A stretch of 64,000 bases of DNA from Cyanophora paradoxa (GCA_004431415.1 QPMI01000455.1:19510-83509); one strand, 5' to 3'; shown: positions 1 through 9,787, numbered from the stretch's first letter. Made by a program: numbers and translations. The notes: generated from the letters alone by a model not told the origin.

Positions 1-162
1 CACTGCAATAGCAACTGGGATCTCTACTGGGACAAGCTCTTTCATCTCTGACTTTTTTACAATTCGAGATTCTCCCTTTTCCTCCTTGGGAACTGTGATA
101 GGCAGTAGGTTACCTTGCAGTTGCTCAGTGGTTCTCCTAACTATTCTTCCAGTTGCTGGCAT
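1..162 (-). CDS. Retroviral-type integrase, N-terminal fragment (cut by window edge)
   Basis: The first 54 codons of a gene reading leftward out of the window, beginning MPATGRIVRRTTEQLQGN. It starts three bases after the PolB stop codon. The same N-terminus opens the right-copy gene at 62142, whose later part has the DDE integrase features, so the identification comes from that homologue and not from this fragment. Its role would be to insert the viral DNA into the host genome. The ATG is fixed by the PolB stop and by agreement of the two copies. Confidence 0.7.
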   Translation of the reverse strand, partial: MPATGRIVRRTTEQLQGNLLPITVPKEEKGESRIVKKSEMKELVPVEIPVAIAV

Positions 163-165
163 CTC

Positions 166-3100
166 TTAATTAAAAGGAACAGAATTAATACCATCTGGTA
201 AGATGTATCTCTTTGCATCAAAGCAGTTCAGGGCAACCCTTCTACTCACAGTGTCTATTATTGTGTGATCTGCCCTTCTCTTCTGCTTGGCAGTCACAGT
301 CTTGCTTATACCTGCAAATAAACACTGCTTAAAATCATTAAATTGGAGTTCCTCAGTTGAAGTCCCAGAGAGCTTACTTCTCTCAATCTCAGCAGTTCTG
401 AAACTGTAAACTTTGGCTCTCAGACCCACATATTCCAATATAGCAGAACCTGGCATCTCATTTTTGTATTTACCTGGGGTCATTCTGTTGGATCCCCCTA
501 GGTCCAGATTATAGGATATATTATCTAGGTCCTCTTGGAGGGTCTTAGATTCGATATATAGACAAAAGGAATCAGTATCATGGAATAGTAACTTGGCTTT
601 TGTCCACTGGGTCCTTACAGTATCATAAAAGAATTGGTAATTATGCAGTTTGGCAGCATCCAAAACATAAGCCCCAATTGCAACAGGCTTATCTAGTTTC
701 ACATGCTTTGTGTAAAACTCAAAGGCAACTGCTTTTTCGTTTATGGGGCTGGTTGATTTCACCAATGGAGAGGCTGCATATTTCATAAACAGTTTCTCAC
801 TGTTTGCAATCTTAACCACAGATCTACCTCTGCAAGATTCAATGCATTTCCATAGATTGAGTTATTCATGAGTTTATAGAAATCAGCCTCGAATTTATTC
901 ACTGCTTTCCTTCTCATCTCAGTGTTCAGCTCAATGTAGGGTTTCATTACAGGAGCCACAGTAAATGATAGGACCCTGTGAACTTTCTTTAATTTCACCC
1001 CTTTGTCCAACAGATATTGCAGAAGAGGCTCAGAAATCACATAGTTTGCCACAGAACCAAAGGTTGCAGTTAGCTTTGGGGTTTTATCAAGCTCTTCTCC
1101 TGAGAGATCTAATAGGCTCTTTTGATATTGTGATAATTCCGCATATTCTACTATTTTCTTGTTAATAATTAGGGGAAATCACTGTGATCTAGAAACAGCC
1201 TAATTGGGTAATCCAGATCAACTTCTAGGAAACTGGATCTGTTATCTTGTGGGTTGAATTCGGTCTCCCATCTAAAATCACCAACTGGAATTGGCTGACT
1301 CAAACAGTAGCCATACAAGTTGTTAGCATCAAACAGCATAATGTGGGAGTTTTCACCATCAGCCTCAGCATACCTACAAGGCATTGTTGCAAAGCCACCC
1401 TGATTCCCTCTCAACAAATTCGTATTGCTCTACATCACTTATAAGCTCTATTTTTGCCTTGGTGGTCCTAAGCATAGCATCCCAAGATAACCCAGGGGCA
1501 GATACATAATGAACTGGGTCAAGTCCATATACTGAGTGTGAAAGCCTTCTGAAGGCTTGGAATTTGTTCATTAACTCATCTACATCAGCAGCTCCAAAAT
1601 CCATGAAATTACTTGCATCAATGAACTTGTAAAGACCCCATTGCAATGAAAGGTATTGATCAAAGTTTTTCGAAAGGATTTCGATTCGCTTTTTATCTCC
1701 CAAACCTGCTATTTTTCTGAAAATGAATGACCCACAGTCATCCATTTGGTCAACAACCACTGCTACTTTGGTTTGCTTTGAGATTCTCCTATGGAGATTG
1801 CAGTTTCTGCAAGCAGGAGCAATGTACTGACCTGTGTGGTGATCATGATCTCTGCATTTAAAGTTCTCCTTGGTGAACCTCTCACTGCAAAGGTAACAGT
1901 GTTTGGTAGCTCTGTAAATAGCCTTTTGCTCATCTGTGAGTTCATTCATGGGAATATTGGTGAACAGGAAATCGATTAGTTCTCTAGCTTTGGACTCCAA
2001 GCATTCAAACAGACCTCCCATTGGATCCTGCCCCTCAAATCGAAACTCCTGAACATCTGCCCCAGTGACTATTCTAATGTTGACTGCTGAGACTTCCCTC
2101 TTGGATTTCGATGCATCAATGGGGATGCTTCTATGTTCAATCTTGCAGTAGACCACAACAGGAAGCCATACAGTTTTCCTAAGGTTTTTGAGTCCAAACT
2201 CTATGGTGGTCTCAGGTTTTGGTGTGATTCCCTTTGAGAGTCTCCAATCAATGCATCTGTTTGAGTCCACATGAGCAGTCAGTTTAGCCTCAGACCTGAA
2301 TCGAGATAAGCATGTATCACAGTAGTGTAACTTTTGATCCTTGGTTTTATCAAGGGCAACTCTGAGAAGTCTTGAAAGGGACATGATAGTAATATAGTGA
2401 CCATTCCCTTCATCATCATGAATGAGCATTAGATTAATCTTTTGCTTTCTGCCTGGGTTGCTGGATTGATGTAGGGGATATATAACATCTCCATCCATTC
2501 CAAATATGTTTATGCTGATGCCTGCATTTTGAGATTCGAATTTATCAATGATTTCAGCATCACAAGGAACAGGGAATGGGATATTGTCGAAATTGAGAGC
2601 CAAAGGATTGTATGTGGTTGGTGAGTATTTCCATTTGCGATATTGTGTAAGCTCACTTCTCTTGTGGGAATTTACATCTTTCCTATGGATCCATGCCAAA
2701 ATGGCATTTTCAAAGCAAGAATCATCAATATTTCGAATATTCACTGTGGCTCTCTTGGCTGCAATTGATTCTGGTGTTTTAACATAGCAGCCACCAGTTG
2801 GGGCATAACTCATAATAGCAACTCTTAGCATTTCGATTCTCTCCAATCGATAGCTATCAACAACATTCATCTGTTCCTGACACATTTGGGCTGCTTTATT
2901 CAGCTCAGTTCGAATATTTCTCGATTTGGTTAATACAAAATAATCGCTGTAAATGTATTTCGATATCCAAACCTGTGGATTGCTGACTTTTACGAACTTG
3001 CAGATAAACGACAAGCGAACTTTGATTGCCCTGAATTGATCCAGACTATCTCTTAAACGTTTTGGTAGAGAGGTTGCAATTCTATCTAAATATTCAATCA

Positions 3101-3407
3101 CATCTACCACAACTTCCCTTCTGGCTCTGTATGTGAGCCAGCGATATAATTCATTCATGGCTGTTCCATCTTCTGCCTCTGGTTCTATTTGCCTCAGGCG
3201 ATCGAGTTCATCAAGAGTCTCAACTTTGTCATAGAGGTTATTGGCTTTTCTGGTTAATTTTGCTAAAGTGGGTCTGCCCCTTGAAATAAATCCGATTTCC
3301 CGGTCATATTCAGCCTCTGTGATTTCATGGGCTGCATACAGTGTTCCCAGTAATCCCATAAGTTCCCATTTCTTCTCTCTAATGAGTCTGTTGCTAATTC
3401 GGGGCAT
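166..3407 (-). CDS. polB: Polinton/adintovirus-type family B DNA polymerase (frame interrupted)
   Basis: Viral replicative polymerase, probably protein-primed as in Polintons. In order: a conserved N-terminal region; a C2H2-like finger near residues 350-380 (HYCDTC, then AHVDSNRC); an endonuclease-VII-like Cys/His cluster near 500-545 (CYLCSERF, CRDHDHHTG, CRNCN); then palm motifs A (LFDANNLYG, about 690), B (KLMNNSIYG, about 850) and C (HDTDS, about 945). About 1,080 residues, normal for the family. The frame breaks near 1385-1410, 1172 and 850. At the last two the right copy has one more C or G in a homopolymer, so these look like base-calling losses rather than decay. It is divergent from the zinc-ribbon gene at 3517. 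I cannot prove protein priming from sequence. Confidence 0.88.
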
Positions 3408-3516
3408 AGTTCCTAACTTGTTCCTACTAAAAGGGGAGGTTTTAAATGGGGAATTCTGAACACAAAATTTGATGAAAACTACTTAAAGAAATATCTTCTA
3501 TATATATAAAAGGACA
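3408..3516. promoter_or_regulatory. Divergent early-type promoter region
   Basis: The gap between PolB (leftward) and the zinc-ribbon gene (rightward). Facing right, ACTTAAAGAA at 3481 is followed by TCTATATATATAAAAG, ending 5 bases before the ATG. The same pair of boxes precedes the primase-helicase gene, and a variant precedes the 84-aa gene. The promoter role is inferred from repetition, conservation in the right copy (58844-58884) and the TATA-like core. Confidence 0.6.
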
Positions 3517-4332
3517 ATGGCAGAGAAGAAATCGTATTGCCTGGAAAAGCTCAAAGCGGCTTTAATGTTGCTTTGTGGATCTGATAACTTCAATGATTAT
3601 GTTGCTCTTGGAAGTAACAGGAAACCGCTCCCTCTTTGGGCAAAGCTTGCAAAATATGGATTAAGTGACTATGACCTGCCTCCAGAGTCTGAGCATTGCG
3701 CCTGTGATCATCCAATTAAAGAGCAATGCTATATTCTGCATGTTAATAAAAAGATTGTGGTCATTGTTGGGAATTGCTGCATTTTACGATTTATTCCAAA
3801 GGGTGCCAGAGGTCAAGATATATGTGAAAGATGTGGAGATCGGCATAAAAACCGAAAGGATAATTTCTGTAATAAGTGCAGAATCGCTTTAAAGCAAGAA
3901 GAACTGGAAAGAAAAAGAGAACTTGAAAAACAAGAGGAAGCTCGAAAGAGGCAGCTTGAATTAGAAGAAAGAGAGCGAAAACAGAGAGAATTAGAACAAG
4001 AAAGAGCAAGGAATAAACATGCAGTTAACCTTTTCCTGATTTGGAGCAACCAGTTTATTCCGAAAATGGATAATCTTCGCAGAGATGATATAGAGAGGTT
4101 CAGAGAGGGCAGATCTGCATTGATTGAAATGTATGCAGAACTCAGTACAACAAATACATTGGTTGCTGGGTTTCAGGTGCCTTATCTTAAAAAAGATATC
4201 GCAAAAGGATTAGATTGCAGATGGAATAAGGACAAGAAAACATGGGAGACCTTGGAAATCGAACCATTTGTAGCATTGCTAGGTAAGCATTTCAAACTTA
4301 TGTATATTGAGCGATTTGGACAAAGAGGTTAG
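3517..4332 (+). CDS. Zinc-ribbon, coiled-coil protein with DUF5710-like C-terminus
   Basis: A 271-residue protein of unknown role. Residues about 65-95 hold a Cys-rich segment (CACDHPIKEQCYI, then VGNCCILRF), and residues about 105-125 hold a zinc ribbon (CERCGDRHKN, CNKC). Residues about 125-170 are a strongly charged Glu/Arg/Lys coiled coil. Near the C-terminus the pattern FQVPYLKKDIAKGL followed by CRWNKDKKTWE resembles the short DUF5710 module found in DNA-transaction proteins. The early-type promoter and the position between PolB and the primase-helicase suggest a nucleic-acid role in replication or early transcription. This is inference; no catalytic motif is visible. Confidence 0.7.
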   Translation: MAEKKSYCLEKLKAALMLLCGSDNFNDYVALGSNRKPLPLWAKLAKYGLSDYDLPPESEHCACDHPIKEQCYILHVNKKIVVIVGNCCILRFIPKGARGQDICERCGDRHKNRKDNFCNKCRIALKQEELERKRELEKQEEARKRQLELEERERKQRELEQERARNKHAVNLFLIWSNQFIPKMDNLRRDDIERFREGRSALIEMYAELSTTNTLVAGFQVPYLKKDIAKGLDCRWNKDKKTWETLEIEPFVALLGKHFKLMYIERFGQRG

Positions 4333-4344
4333 AGAACAAAAAAT

Positions 4345-4388
4345 GATTTAAAGAATTCTCTATATATATTAAGAGAGACAGAGGAAAA
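4345..4388 (+). promoter_or_regulatory. Early-type promoter variant upstream of the 84-aa gene
   Basis: TTTAAAGAATTCTCTATATATATTAAGAG precedes the ATG at 4389 and repeats the spacing of the boxes at 3481 and 4805. It is conserved upstream of the right-copy gene at 57993-58026. Confidence 0.5.
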
Positions 4389-4643
4389 ATGCCACTCAGT
4401 GAAGCCCAGAAGAGAGCTATGAAGAGATACCAGCAAACTGAAAAAGGTAAGGCTCAAATCAAAAAGTTTAACGAAAAAATAGCCACACAGCTTAGAGATC
4501 TATATCAAACCGATGATACCTATAGAGCAATGAAAATAGCAAGTTCATGTCAGCGAAAGTATGCAGCCAATGCAGTCTGCTTTGTCAAGTATTTGTATGA
4601 TGTCCCTTACTCAAATAGAGGGAGAAAATTGAAACATGTCTAA
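4389..4643 (+). CDS. Small basic protein, unknown function
   Basis: 84 residues, rich in Lys/Arg/Gln, beginning MPLSEAQKRAMKRYQQTEKG. The repeated KRYQ.TEKGK pattern recalls short basic DNA-binding segments seen in many viral proteins, and resembles the KRYREDP segment of the 81-aa protein at 7719. Support for being a gene: its own early-type promoter, a good ATG, and conservation (with two one-base losses) in the right copy. No domain is recognised. Confidence 0.55.
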   Translation: MPLSEAQKRAMKRYQQTEKGKAQIKKFNEKIATQLRDLYQTDDTYRAMKIASSCQRKYAANAVCFVKYLYDVPYSNRGRKLKHV

Positions 4644-4803
4644 ATTATTTTTCCCAGCATATTACTAGGCTGGGGATATGCTGTTTATTCGCTGAAATAC
4701 CCATTCATCCTTTTTGTATCTAAACCACTCGATATATCATGTGGATAAATTTCGTAGGGATACTTTCTCGATTTCCAACAAAAAATGATTGGGGGACCCA
4801 AAA

Positions 4804-4855
4804 CTACTTAAAGAAAAATCTTCTATATATATAAAAGGGACCCCGATCGCTGAAA
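4804..4855 (+). promoter_or_regulatory. Early-type promoter of the primase-helicase gene
   Basis: ACTTAAAGAA at 4805 and TCTATATATATAAAAG immediately downstream match the 3481 promoter almost base for base, although the surrounding sequence is unrelated. The right copy keeps it at 57541-57580. The core sits about 17 bases from the ATG. Confidence 0.6.
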
Positions 4856-7183
4856 ATGAACGCCAAACAGACCAAGTTAATTAAATCGCTCGCTAACTGG
4901 CTTCGTTCTGATGAGGAACTTGCCAAAAACATGATTATCCCAGTGAAACCTGACAGCAAAGACCCAGTTTTCAAGCATAAGGGAGGTGCTTGGTCCTGGG
5001 AAAAGTATGAGGAAGCGCTGGCAACTAATCAGTATGTATCTTGGGGCATTCTGCTCTCAGACAACATGATGGTTATTGACTTTGATGATGAGGAGGACTT
5101 TGAGAAATTCCGAGATATGTTTCCTGATGACTTTGATGCCAATCAACCCATGGCAAAAACTAAAAAAGGCTATCATGTCTACTTTAAACGACCTGAGGAG
5201 TTCAATAAACTCCAAATCACCGATAAGGCTCCAGGCTTTAAAGGCTTTGAAAAGGTTGACCTGAAAACAATCACTGGAACTGGAACTTCTGGATTAATTA
5301 ATGTTTGTCCCAGTGTCAACAAGACCTGGGTAATTGCTCCATGGGATGATACCTGTGATTTCAATGAGCCTACTGATGAGTTTAAAAAGTGGATTGCAGA
5401 GAACTATATCTATAAGAGTGAGTATACTGCTAGTGCTAGCTCAAATGATGAACTGGAAAAGAGTATTCTTAAAGAGCTGGTGGATATGGGCTTTATGCAT
5501 CCCAATATAATCTCTAAAACTGAACTGGGCTTTAACTTTGATGCTGCCAATAAGGGACTCAATTGCCCATGCTGCAATGGGTCACATGAATCGAATAACT
5601 GGTATGTTATGAAAGCCAAAGGGGAAGATAAAAAGTATATTGTGTCCAGCTACAGTGGCAATTGCAAAAAACGATTTATCTTCATTGGAATGCAATCTGA
5701 TATCTTCAATCTCATTGATAAATCCGCTGGCTCTGGAGGCGCTCATTATGATGTCAGTCTTGTGTGCAAAGAGGTCCTACAACACACTTGGAGATACTCC
5801 AAAAAGTCATGGTTCAAACTCAATACTGATACTGGGATTTGGGAGCATGATGACACAAACCAAAAGATTTACCTAGATATTAGTTGCCTTGTTGTCCCTC
5901 AATACCTTGGCAGGGCTGTGCATTATATCCAAAGAGCTTTGAAGGATGAAGAGAATAGAACAGCTTTCGAAGAGAAATCGAAAACATTAATTTCTATTGC
6001 CAAAAATCTTAAACAATCAGGATATCGCAAATCCCTTCTGACTGATTTGCTCCCTCTGCTCAATGATGATGAGTTCTATGAGAAGATTGATACAGTTCCA
6101 TATGTTATTGGATTCGATAATGGTGTGTTTGATCTGACAACTATGACTTTCAGAAAGGGTAAACTGGAAGATATGGTGAGCAAGAGTGTGGGTTATGATT
6201 ATACTGACAATGTGGACCCCAAGAAAGTGGAGCATCTCAACCAGATTTATAGAGAGATTGTAGATGATCCAGCAGAGCGAAACTATCTTCTGGCATCTAT
6301 TGCCATTGCTTTGAGTGGATCAACAAAATCACAGAAGTTCTACATGTGGACTGGTGCTGGTGCTAATGGTAAATCACTTGTTCAGGAATACTGCAAACAG
6401 ATATCTGGGGCTTATTACAGCCCTCTCGAAATATCCTATTGGACCAAACCTAAGAAGAACTCATCAGATGCTACCCCTGAACTTGCCAAACTCCTGGGAA
6501 AGCGACTTGTATTCAGTAATGAGGCTGAAGATGGTGATAAACTGCAAATTTCCAAGATTAAGGAGGTTACAGGTGGAAATGAAATGACTGTGAGAGCCTT
6601 GTTCAAAGACCCGGTTATCCTTACCCCAATGTTCCAGGTTTACATTACAACTAATGACAATTTGACTATAAATAAACCAGACTTTGCAATTCAAAGAAGG
6701 CTTTCATACCAGAGATTCAATAATATATTCAGAGAGAAGCCTGAAGCTGGTCAAAAGAAAGCTGACCCAACTCTGTTCACACTTCTTCACAATGATGATG
6801 AGTATAAGATGGCTCACATGAAGATATTACTGGATATGTGGAAGAACAAAGAAGTTGAAGAGATCTTAAGAAATCCCCCTCAATCGATTATTGAGCAGGG
6901 AATAAACTTTATAGCTGAAAATGACAAGATTGGTGAATGGCTTAGGGATAATTTCGAAGTTACCCATAATGCAAACGACTTTGTTTCGAGTGATACCATT
7001 TACAAATCATACAGAAGTGTCGATGATAAAGTTGAATGTGTTTCTGTGATGAAGAGAGTAAGGGAAATCTTCAATGTGAAATCAGAGGTTAAACGAATTC
7101 AGGGAACCAGAGCAAGGGGCTACATTGGACTTCGAAAGATAACAAGGGTTCAAGAAGACAATGGAGAGGATGTTGAATATTAA
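4856..7183 (+). CDS. Archaeo-eukaryotic primase fused to SF3 (D5-like) helicase
   Basis: 775 residues. The N-terminal primase-polymerase domain has the expected acidic pair (VIDFDDE, about 72-78), the His motif (KGYHVYF, about 103-109) and a third acidic motif (VDLKT, about 135). A Cys cluster (CPCCNGSH) follows near 240. The C-terminal helicase has Walker A GAGANGKS (about 499-506), Walker B LVFSNEAED (about 551-559) and motif C YITTND (about 596). Such fusions prime and unwind DNA in NCLDVs, virophages and Polinton-like viruses. Its presence beside a Polinton-type PolB is unusual, because classic Polintons rely on protein priming. Complete here, broken in the right copy (55205-57523). Confidence 0.9.
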   Translation: MNAKQTKLIKSLANWLRSDEELAKNMIIPVKPDSKDPVFKHKGGAWSWEKYEEALATNQYVSWGILLSDNMMVIDFDDEEDFEKFRDMFPDDFDANQPMAKTKKGYHVYFKRPEEFNKLQITDKAPGFKGFEKVDLKTITGTGTSGLINVCPSVNKTWVIAPWDDTCDFNEPTDEFKKWIAENYIYKSEYTASASSNDELEKSILKELVDMGFMHPNIISKTELGFNFDAANKGLNCPCCNGSHESNNWYVMKAKGEDKKYIVSSYSGNCKKRFIFIGMQSDIFNLIDKSAGSGGAHYDVSLVCKEVLQHTWRYSKKSWFKLNTDTGIWEHDDTNQKIYLDISCLVVPQYLGRAVHYIQRALKDEENRTAFEEKSKTLISIAKNLKQSGYRKSLLTDLLPLLNDDEFYEKIDTVPYVIGFDNGVFDLTTMTFRKGKLEDMVSKSVGYDYTDNVDPKKVEHLNQIYREIVDDPAERNYLLASIAIALSGSTKSQKFYMWTGAGANGKSLVQEYCKQISGAYYSPLEISYWTKPKKNSSDATPELAKLLGKRLVFSNEAEDGDKLQISKIKEVTGGNEMTVRALFKDPVILTPMFQVYITTNDNLTINKPDFAIQRRLSYQRFNNIFREKPEAGQKKADPTLFTLLHNDDEYKMAHMKILLDMWKNKEVEEILRNPPQSIIEQGINFIAENDKIGEWLRDNFEVTHNANDFVSSDTIYKSYRSVDDKVECVSVMKRVREIFNVKSEVKRIQGTRARGYIGLRKITRVQEDNGEDVEY

Positions 7184-7225
7184 ACAAAACGATTTATGAT
7201 TGAAATGTATATGTAATTTTTATAG

Positions 7226-7336
7226 CCTTACTGGAAATGGTGTTGTTCACAGGTGTCACAGGTCCATCCCATCTAGGGGGCTATAAAACGAAAAATGACC
7301 AGGGGACGATAAAAACCTGTGAACACCTGTGACACC
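7226..7336. repeat. TGTCACAGG hairpin, locus 1 of left virus
   Basis: Starts with CCTTACTGG, then direct repeats of the TGT(T)CACAGG type, CCATCCC, a loop containing CTATAAAA, and a 3' arm of CCTGTGAACACCTGTGACACC. The arms pair imperfectly. The flank, repeat unit and loop TATA-like word recur at 24015-24124 and at three right-copy loci, so this is a dispersed element. It lies between the helicase and a 73-aa gene. Function unknown. Confidence 0.75.
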
Positions 7337-7403
7337 TATCGAAAAAGACCAAAATTTGACAAGAATACTTAAAGCTTACTTGATTGTGTATAGTGGAGAC
7401 AAA

Positions 7404-7625
7404 ATGGCAAAAACTCTTGATGAGATGACCATGAATGAGTTAGATAAATGCATAAAGCATGGAGATATAGGGGCATATATCGAAATGTCACAGAGATTGA
7501 TAGGTTACAATATGTATGCAGCAAAACCAAAGAGAAATAGATCAGTAAACATTCACATAACTGTTTCAGTGTCTGAGAATGCAAACAAAAAACAACAAAA
7601 GCATATTTACAAAAGTTATCTGTGA
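7404..7625 (+). CDS. Small conserved protein, unknown function
   Basis: 73 residues from the ATG MAKTLDEMTMNELDKCIK. I prefer this start to an in-frame upstream ATG at 7329 because that one lies inside the hairpin repeat, and because ACTTAAAG occurs about 35 bases upstream of this ATG as in other early genes. The N-terminal half is helical and acidic; the C-terminal half has a beta-like stretch (NIHITVSVSEN). It is nearly identical in the right copy (54755-54976), with mostly conservative changes. No domain recognised. Confidence 0.55.
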   Translation: MAKTLDEMTMNELDKCIKHGDIGAYIEMSQRLIGYNMYAAKPKRNRSVNIHITVSVSENANKKQQKHIYKSYL

Positions 7626-7718
7626 CTTGCAATTGATTGCAAGTATAAAGCCAATTCCTTTGTATATATTTTTATAGCTGCCTCAGTGGCATACTGAGAC
7701 CGCTTTTGCTCAATTATC

Positions 7719-7964
7719 TTATAGACCTGGGGGTCCATTGCTACTATCAGTAGGCAAATAATATTTAATCGGTCTCCCTCTGGGTCTCTGCTCCTCTTTT
7801 TGGGCTTTTCTGCGATAATAGGATGCCAAGGCTTGCTGCTTTTTATACTCTCTATATGCTGGGTCCTCTCTATATCGTTTCTGCATTGCTAGAATGTGTC
7901 TAATAGAACCCTCAGTAACAGGTTCATCACTGGTAAACTCGATTAAACTAATAGTGTCCTCCAT
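7719..7964 (-). CDS. Small basic protein with AT-hook-like motif
   Basis: 81 residues. An acidic N-terminus is followed by a basic helix-like segment (KRYREDPAYREYKKQQ) and an AT-hook core (QRPRGRPIKYY). AT-hooks bind the minor groove of AT-rich DNA, so a role on the viral genome or in transcription is plausible. Its ATG overlaps the end of the 90-aa gene upstream by 17 bases, which suggests co-transcription. Intact and conserved in the right copy (54422-54667). Confidence 0.55.
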   Translation of the reverse strand: MEDTISLIEFTSDEPVTEGSIRHILAMQKRYREDPAYREYKKQQALASYYRRKAQKEEQRPRGRPIKYYLPTDSSNGPPGL

Positions 7965-8220
7965 TTATATTCCCAGAGAAAACGTTTTCTGCTGGCAGAG
8001 AACTTCTCCTTGGATACTCCTGTTGCTCATATGTATACTCTGTGGGGTCTGCTGGCATTGATTCCACTGAAACTGTTGACCTCCTTCTTTCTCTTGCCTC
8101 AGATACATTATCCTCAGTATCTGACATCTCAAACTCTATTGTTGTGTCACAGCATCCACTGTGGCAATTGCTCACCACATGCAGACTGAGCATCTCAATA
8201 AACTTTCGTATTATATCCAT
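7948..8220 (-). CDS. Small protein with Cys-containing N-terminus, unknown
   Basis: 90 residues. The N-terminus is an amphipathic helix with a Cys/His group (NCHSGCCD), followed by an acidic and Ser-rich stretch and a Pro/Tyr-rich tail. It follows the 244-aa gene after a 22-base gap holding TTATTAGAGAC-like late-type sequence. Conserved in the right copy (54166-54438) with scattered substitutions, which supports coding. Function unknown; it may be a minor virion protein. Confidence 0.5.
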   Translation of the reverse strand: MDIIRKFIEMLSLHVVSNCHSGCCDTTIEFEMSDTEDNVSEARERRRSTVSVESMPADPTEYTYEQQEYPRRSSLPAENVFSGNINGGHY

Positions 8221-8242
8221 GTCTCTAATAAAACAGAGAAAA

Positions 8243-8977
8243 TTAAAGCCAAACTCGTCTTTTATATACTGTGGGAGCTACTCCCTTTTCTACTTCAGCT
8301 TTAGTGGCACCAGGTTCAATGGTTCCCTTCTGGGTCTTTGTTTTCATTTCATCTACTGCCTGCTCATCGATTTGGGTCTCTTTCTTAGCAATAAACTGTT
8401 TATCTGGGACACCAGTAATGCCCATTTTATAAACTTCCTTTCGAAGCATCTCCTTTAGCTTGGCTCTCTCTTTCTTCTCAGTAACATACTGCTCCAAGGC
8501 ACTTGATTTGGCTTCCAGATCTTTGAGTTTAGCAGTCATCTCATCCCATTGAGCCTTGGGAATTCGATGAATATTTTGAGTGGGAGCAGTCTTATATGTG
8601 ACTTCACCAGCCATAGACTGGATTACCTTGTCTGATTCTTTACTGAGACCCTCACCTTTGCGAGCCAGTGATAGATCTTGCAAGCCTAAACCTTTATCAT
8701 CAGCAGCACCAATAATTCGCCTGGCTCCCTCAGCAACAGCCTTCATCTTTGAGGCTTCAGGTGAAATGTTGAGTTGGTCACTGGTTGAAGCCTGTGGGGC
8801 TTTGTCATCAAATGATTCCTCATAGGCAGCATTGAGGGGGTCTTCTTGTTGTTGAGAGGGCTTCACTTCATTCATACCATTGAATTTCAGTGGGTCTGTG
8901 TTAATGGATCCATTGTTTCCACCACCTGAATAGCCAACAGCCCCAGCTGGGATCCCTATCTTTCGTTTGGGAGGCAT
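8243..8977 (-). CDS. Coiled-coil protein, probable minor virion component
   Basis: 244 residues. The N-terminus is Gly/Asn/Pro-rich and disordered (MPPKRKIGIPAGAVGYSGGG). The middle (about 145-185) is a heptad-like coiled coil (MTAKLKDLEAKSSALEQYV), and the C-terminus is basic. It lies directly downstream of the packaging ATPase in a late-type gene run. A TAATAAAGATACA sequence lies just upstream of the ATG. The right copy (53409-54143) is the same length and nearly identical. No family recognised; the virion role is inferred from position only. Confidence 0.55.
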   Translation of the reverse strand: MPPKRKIGIPAGAVGYSGGGNNGSINTDPLKFNGMNEVKPSQQQEDPLNAAYEESFDDKAPQASTSDQLNISPEASKMKAVAEGARRIIGAADDKGLGLQDLSLARKGEGLSKESDKVIQSMAGEVTYKTAPTQNIHRIPKAQWDEMTAKLKDLEAKSSALEQYVTEKKERAKLKEMLRKEVYKMGITGVPDKQFIAKKETQIDEQAVDEMKTKTQKGTIEPGATKAEVEKGVAPTVYKRRVWL

Positions 8978-9055
8978 TGTATCTTTATTAGAATGAGAGA
9001 TAATTTTATAAACCGCGTTTATATCGCATCAATTTATTGCTATGGACTTGGCTTT

Positions 9056-9787
9056 TCACTTCTTTGGGGCTTCCTCTTTCTCTGGTGGTTTCAGTTCATC
9101 TTCTTTCTTTTTTGGCTTCCTGTGGAAGCGAGGAAATGGGAAATCTTTCACAAGCTCAGCTTTATCTACATAGTATTTAACTGAGTAGTTTGCAGAGGAC
9201 CAAATGATATACTGATAGGAGTGAACATACTCTTCAAACATCTTGTAGAAATCCTCTTTATTTCGCATTATATTGTATTCTTCCTCTATGGCTTCCAGTT
9301 CTTTGCGATTTGCAGCACTTAGAAACATTGCATAATCCGAATTTACTCGAATAGTCGAAGAGACTTTTCTTAGCTTTTGTGTGATGCAGATAATGGATAT
9401 TTTCGAATGGCGACCTCTGGAATACAGAGATCCGATTATTTTATCCCTTGTGAGATCGACTATCTCATTATCGATTAAATCATCTAAAACCACACACAAT
9501 TGGTTAACAGGTTCACCTTTCTCTATTTTCTCTTGCCTCTCATCTAGCAATTTAGCAATGTAAGGGGCATCCCATTTTCCCAGTTGCAGTGTTGCCACTT
9601 TATCCCAGAAATGATTGAAGCTGGTTCCACTCACAACTAATACAACATCAATCTTTTTGGCATCATGTAATTGCTTTAACCAATACTTTACAGCTTCTGA
9701 TTTACCAGTTGCTGATTTTCCTATTGCCAATACACGAAATGGTGGTTCTATCATTTCACCAGCCACAAATTCATCCAAATCAGTCAT
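9056..9787 (-). CDS. FtsK/HerA-type (A32-like) genome packaging ATPase
   Basis: 243 residues. Walker A GKSATGKS spans residues 23-30, and Walker B with its acidic pair (CVVLDDLID) is near 99-107. Further on, ICITQKLRK carries the sensor-type Gln of this family and a charged segment follows. The length matches viral packaging ATPases, which drive DNA into preformed capsids. It lies next to the capsid gene, as is usual in the group. In this copy only about 65 bases separate the two genes, whereas the right copy has a 1-kb insertion there. The C-terminus is Lys/Glu/Pro-rich and ends about 17 residues earlier than the right-copy protein. Confidence 0.87.
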   Translation of the reverse strand: MTDLDEFVAGEMIEPPFRVLAIGKSATGKSEAVKYWLKQLHDAKKIDVVLVVSGTSFNHFWDKVATLQLGKWDAPYIAKLLDERQEKIEKGEPVNQLCVVLDDLIDNEIVDLTRDKIIGSLYSRGRHSKISIICITQKLRKVSSTIRVNSDYAMFLSAANRKELEAIEEEYNIMRNKEDFYKMFEEYVHSYQYIIWSSANYSVKYYVDKAELVKDFPFPRFHRKPKKKEDELKPPEKEEAPKK

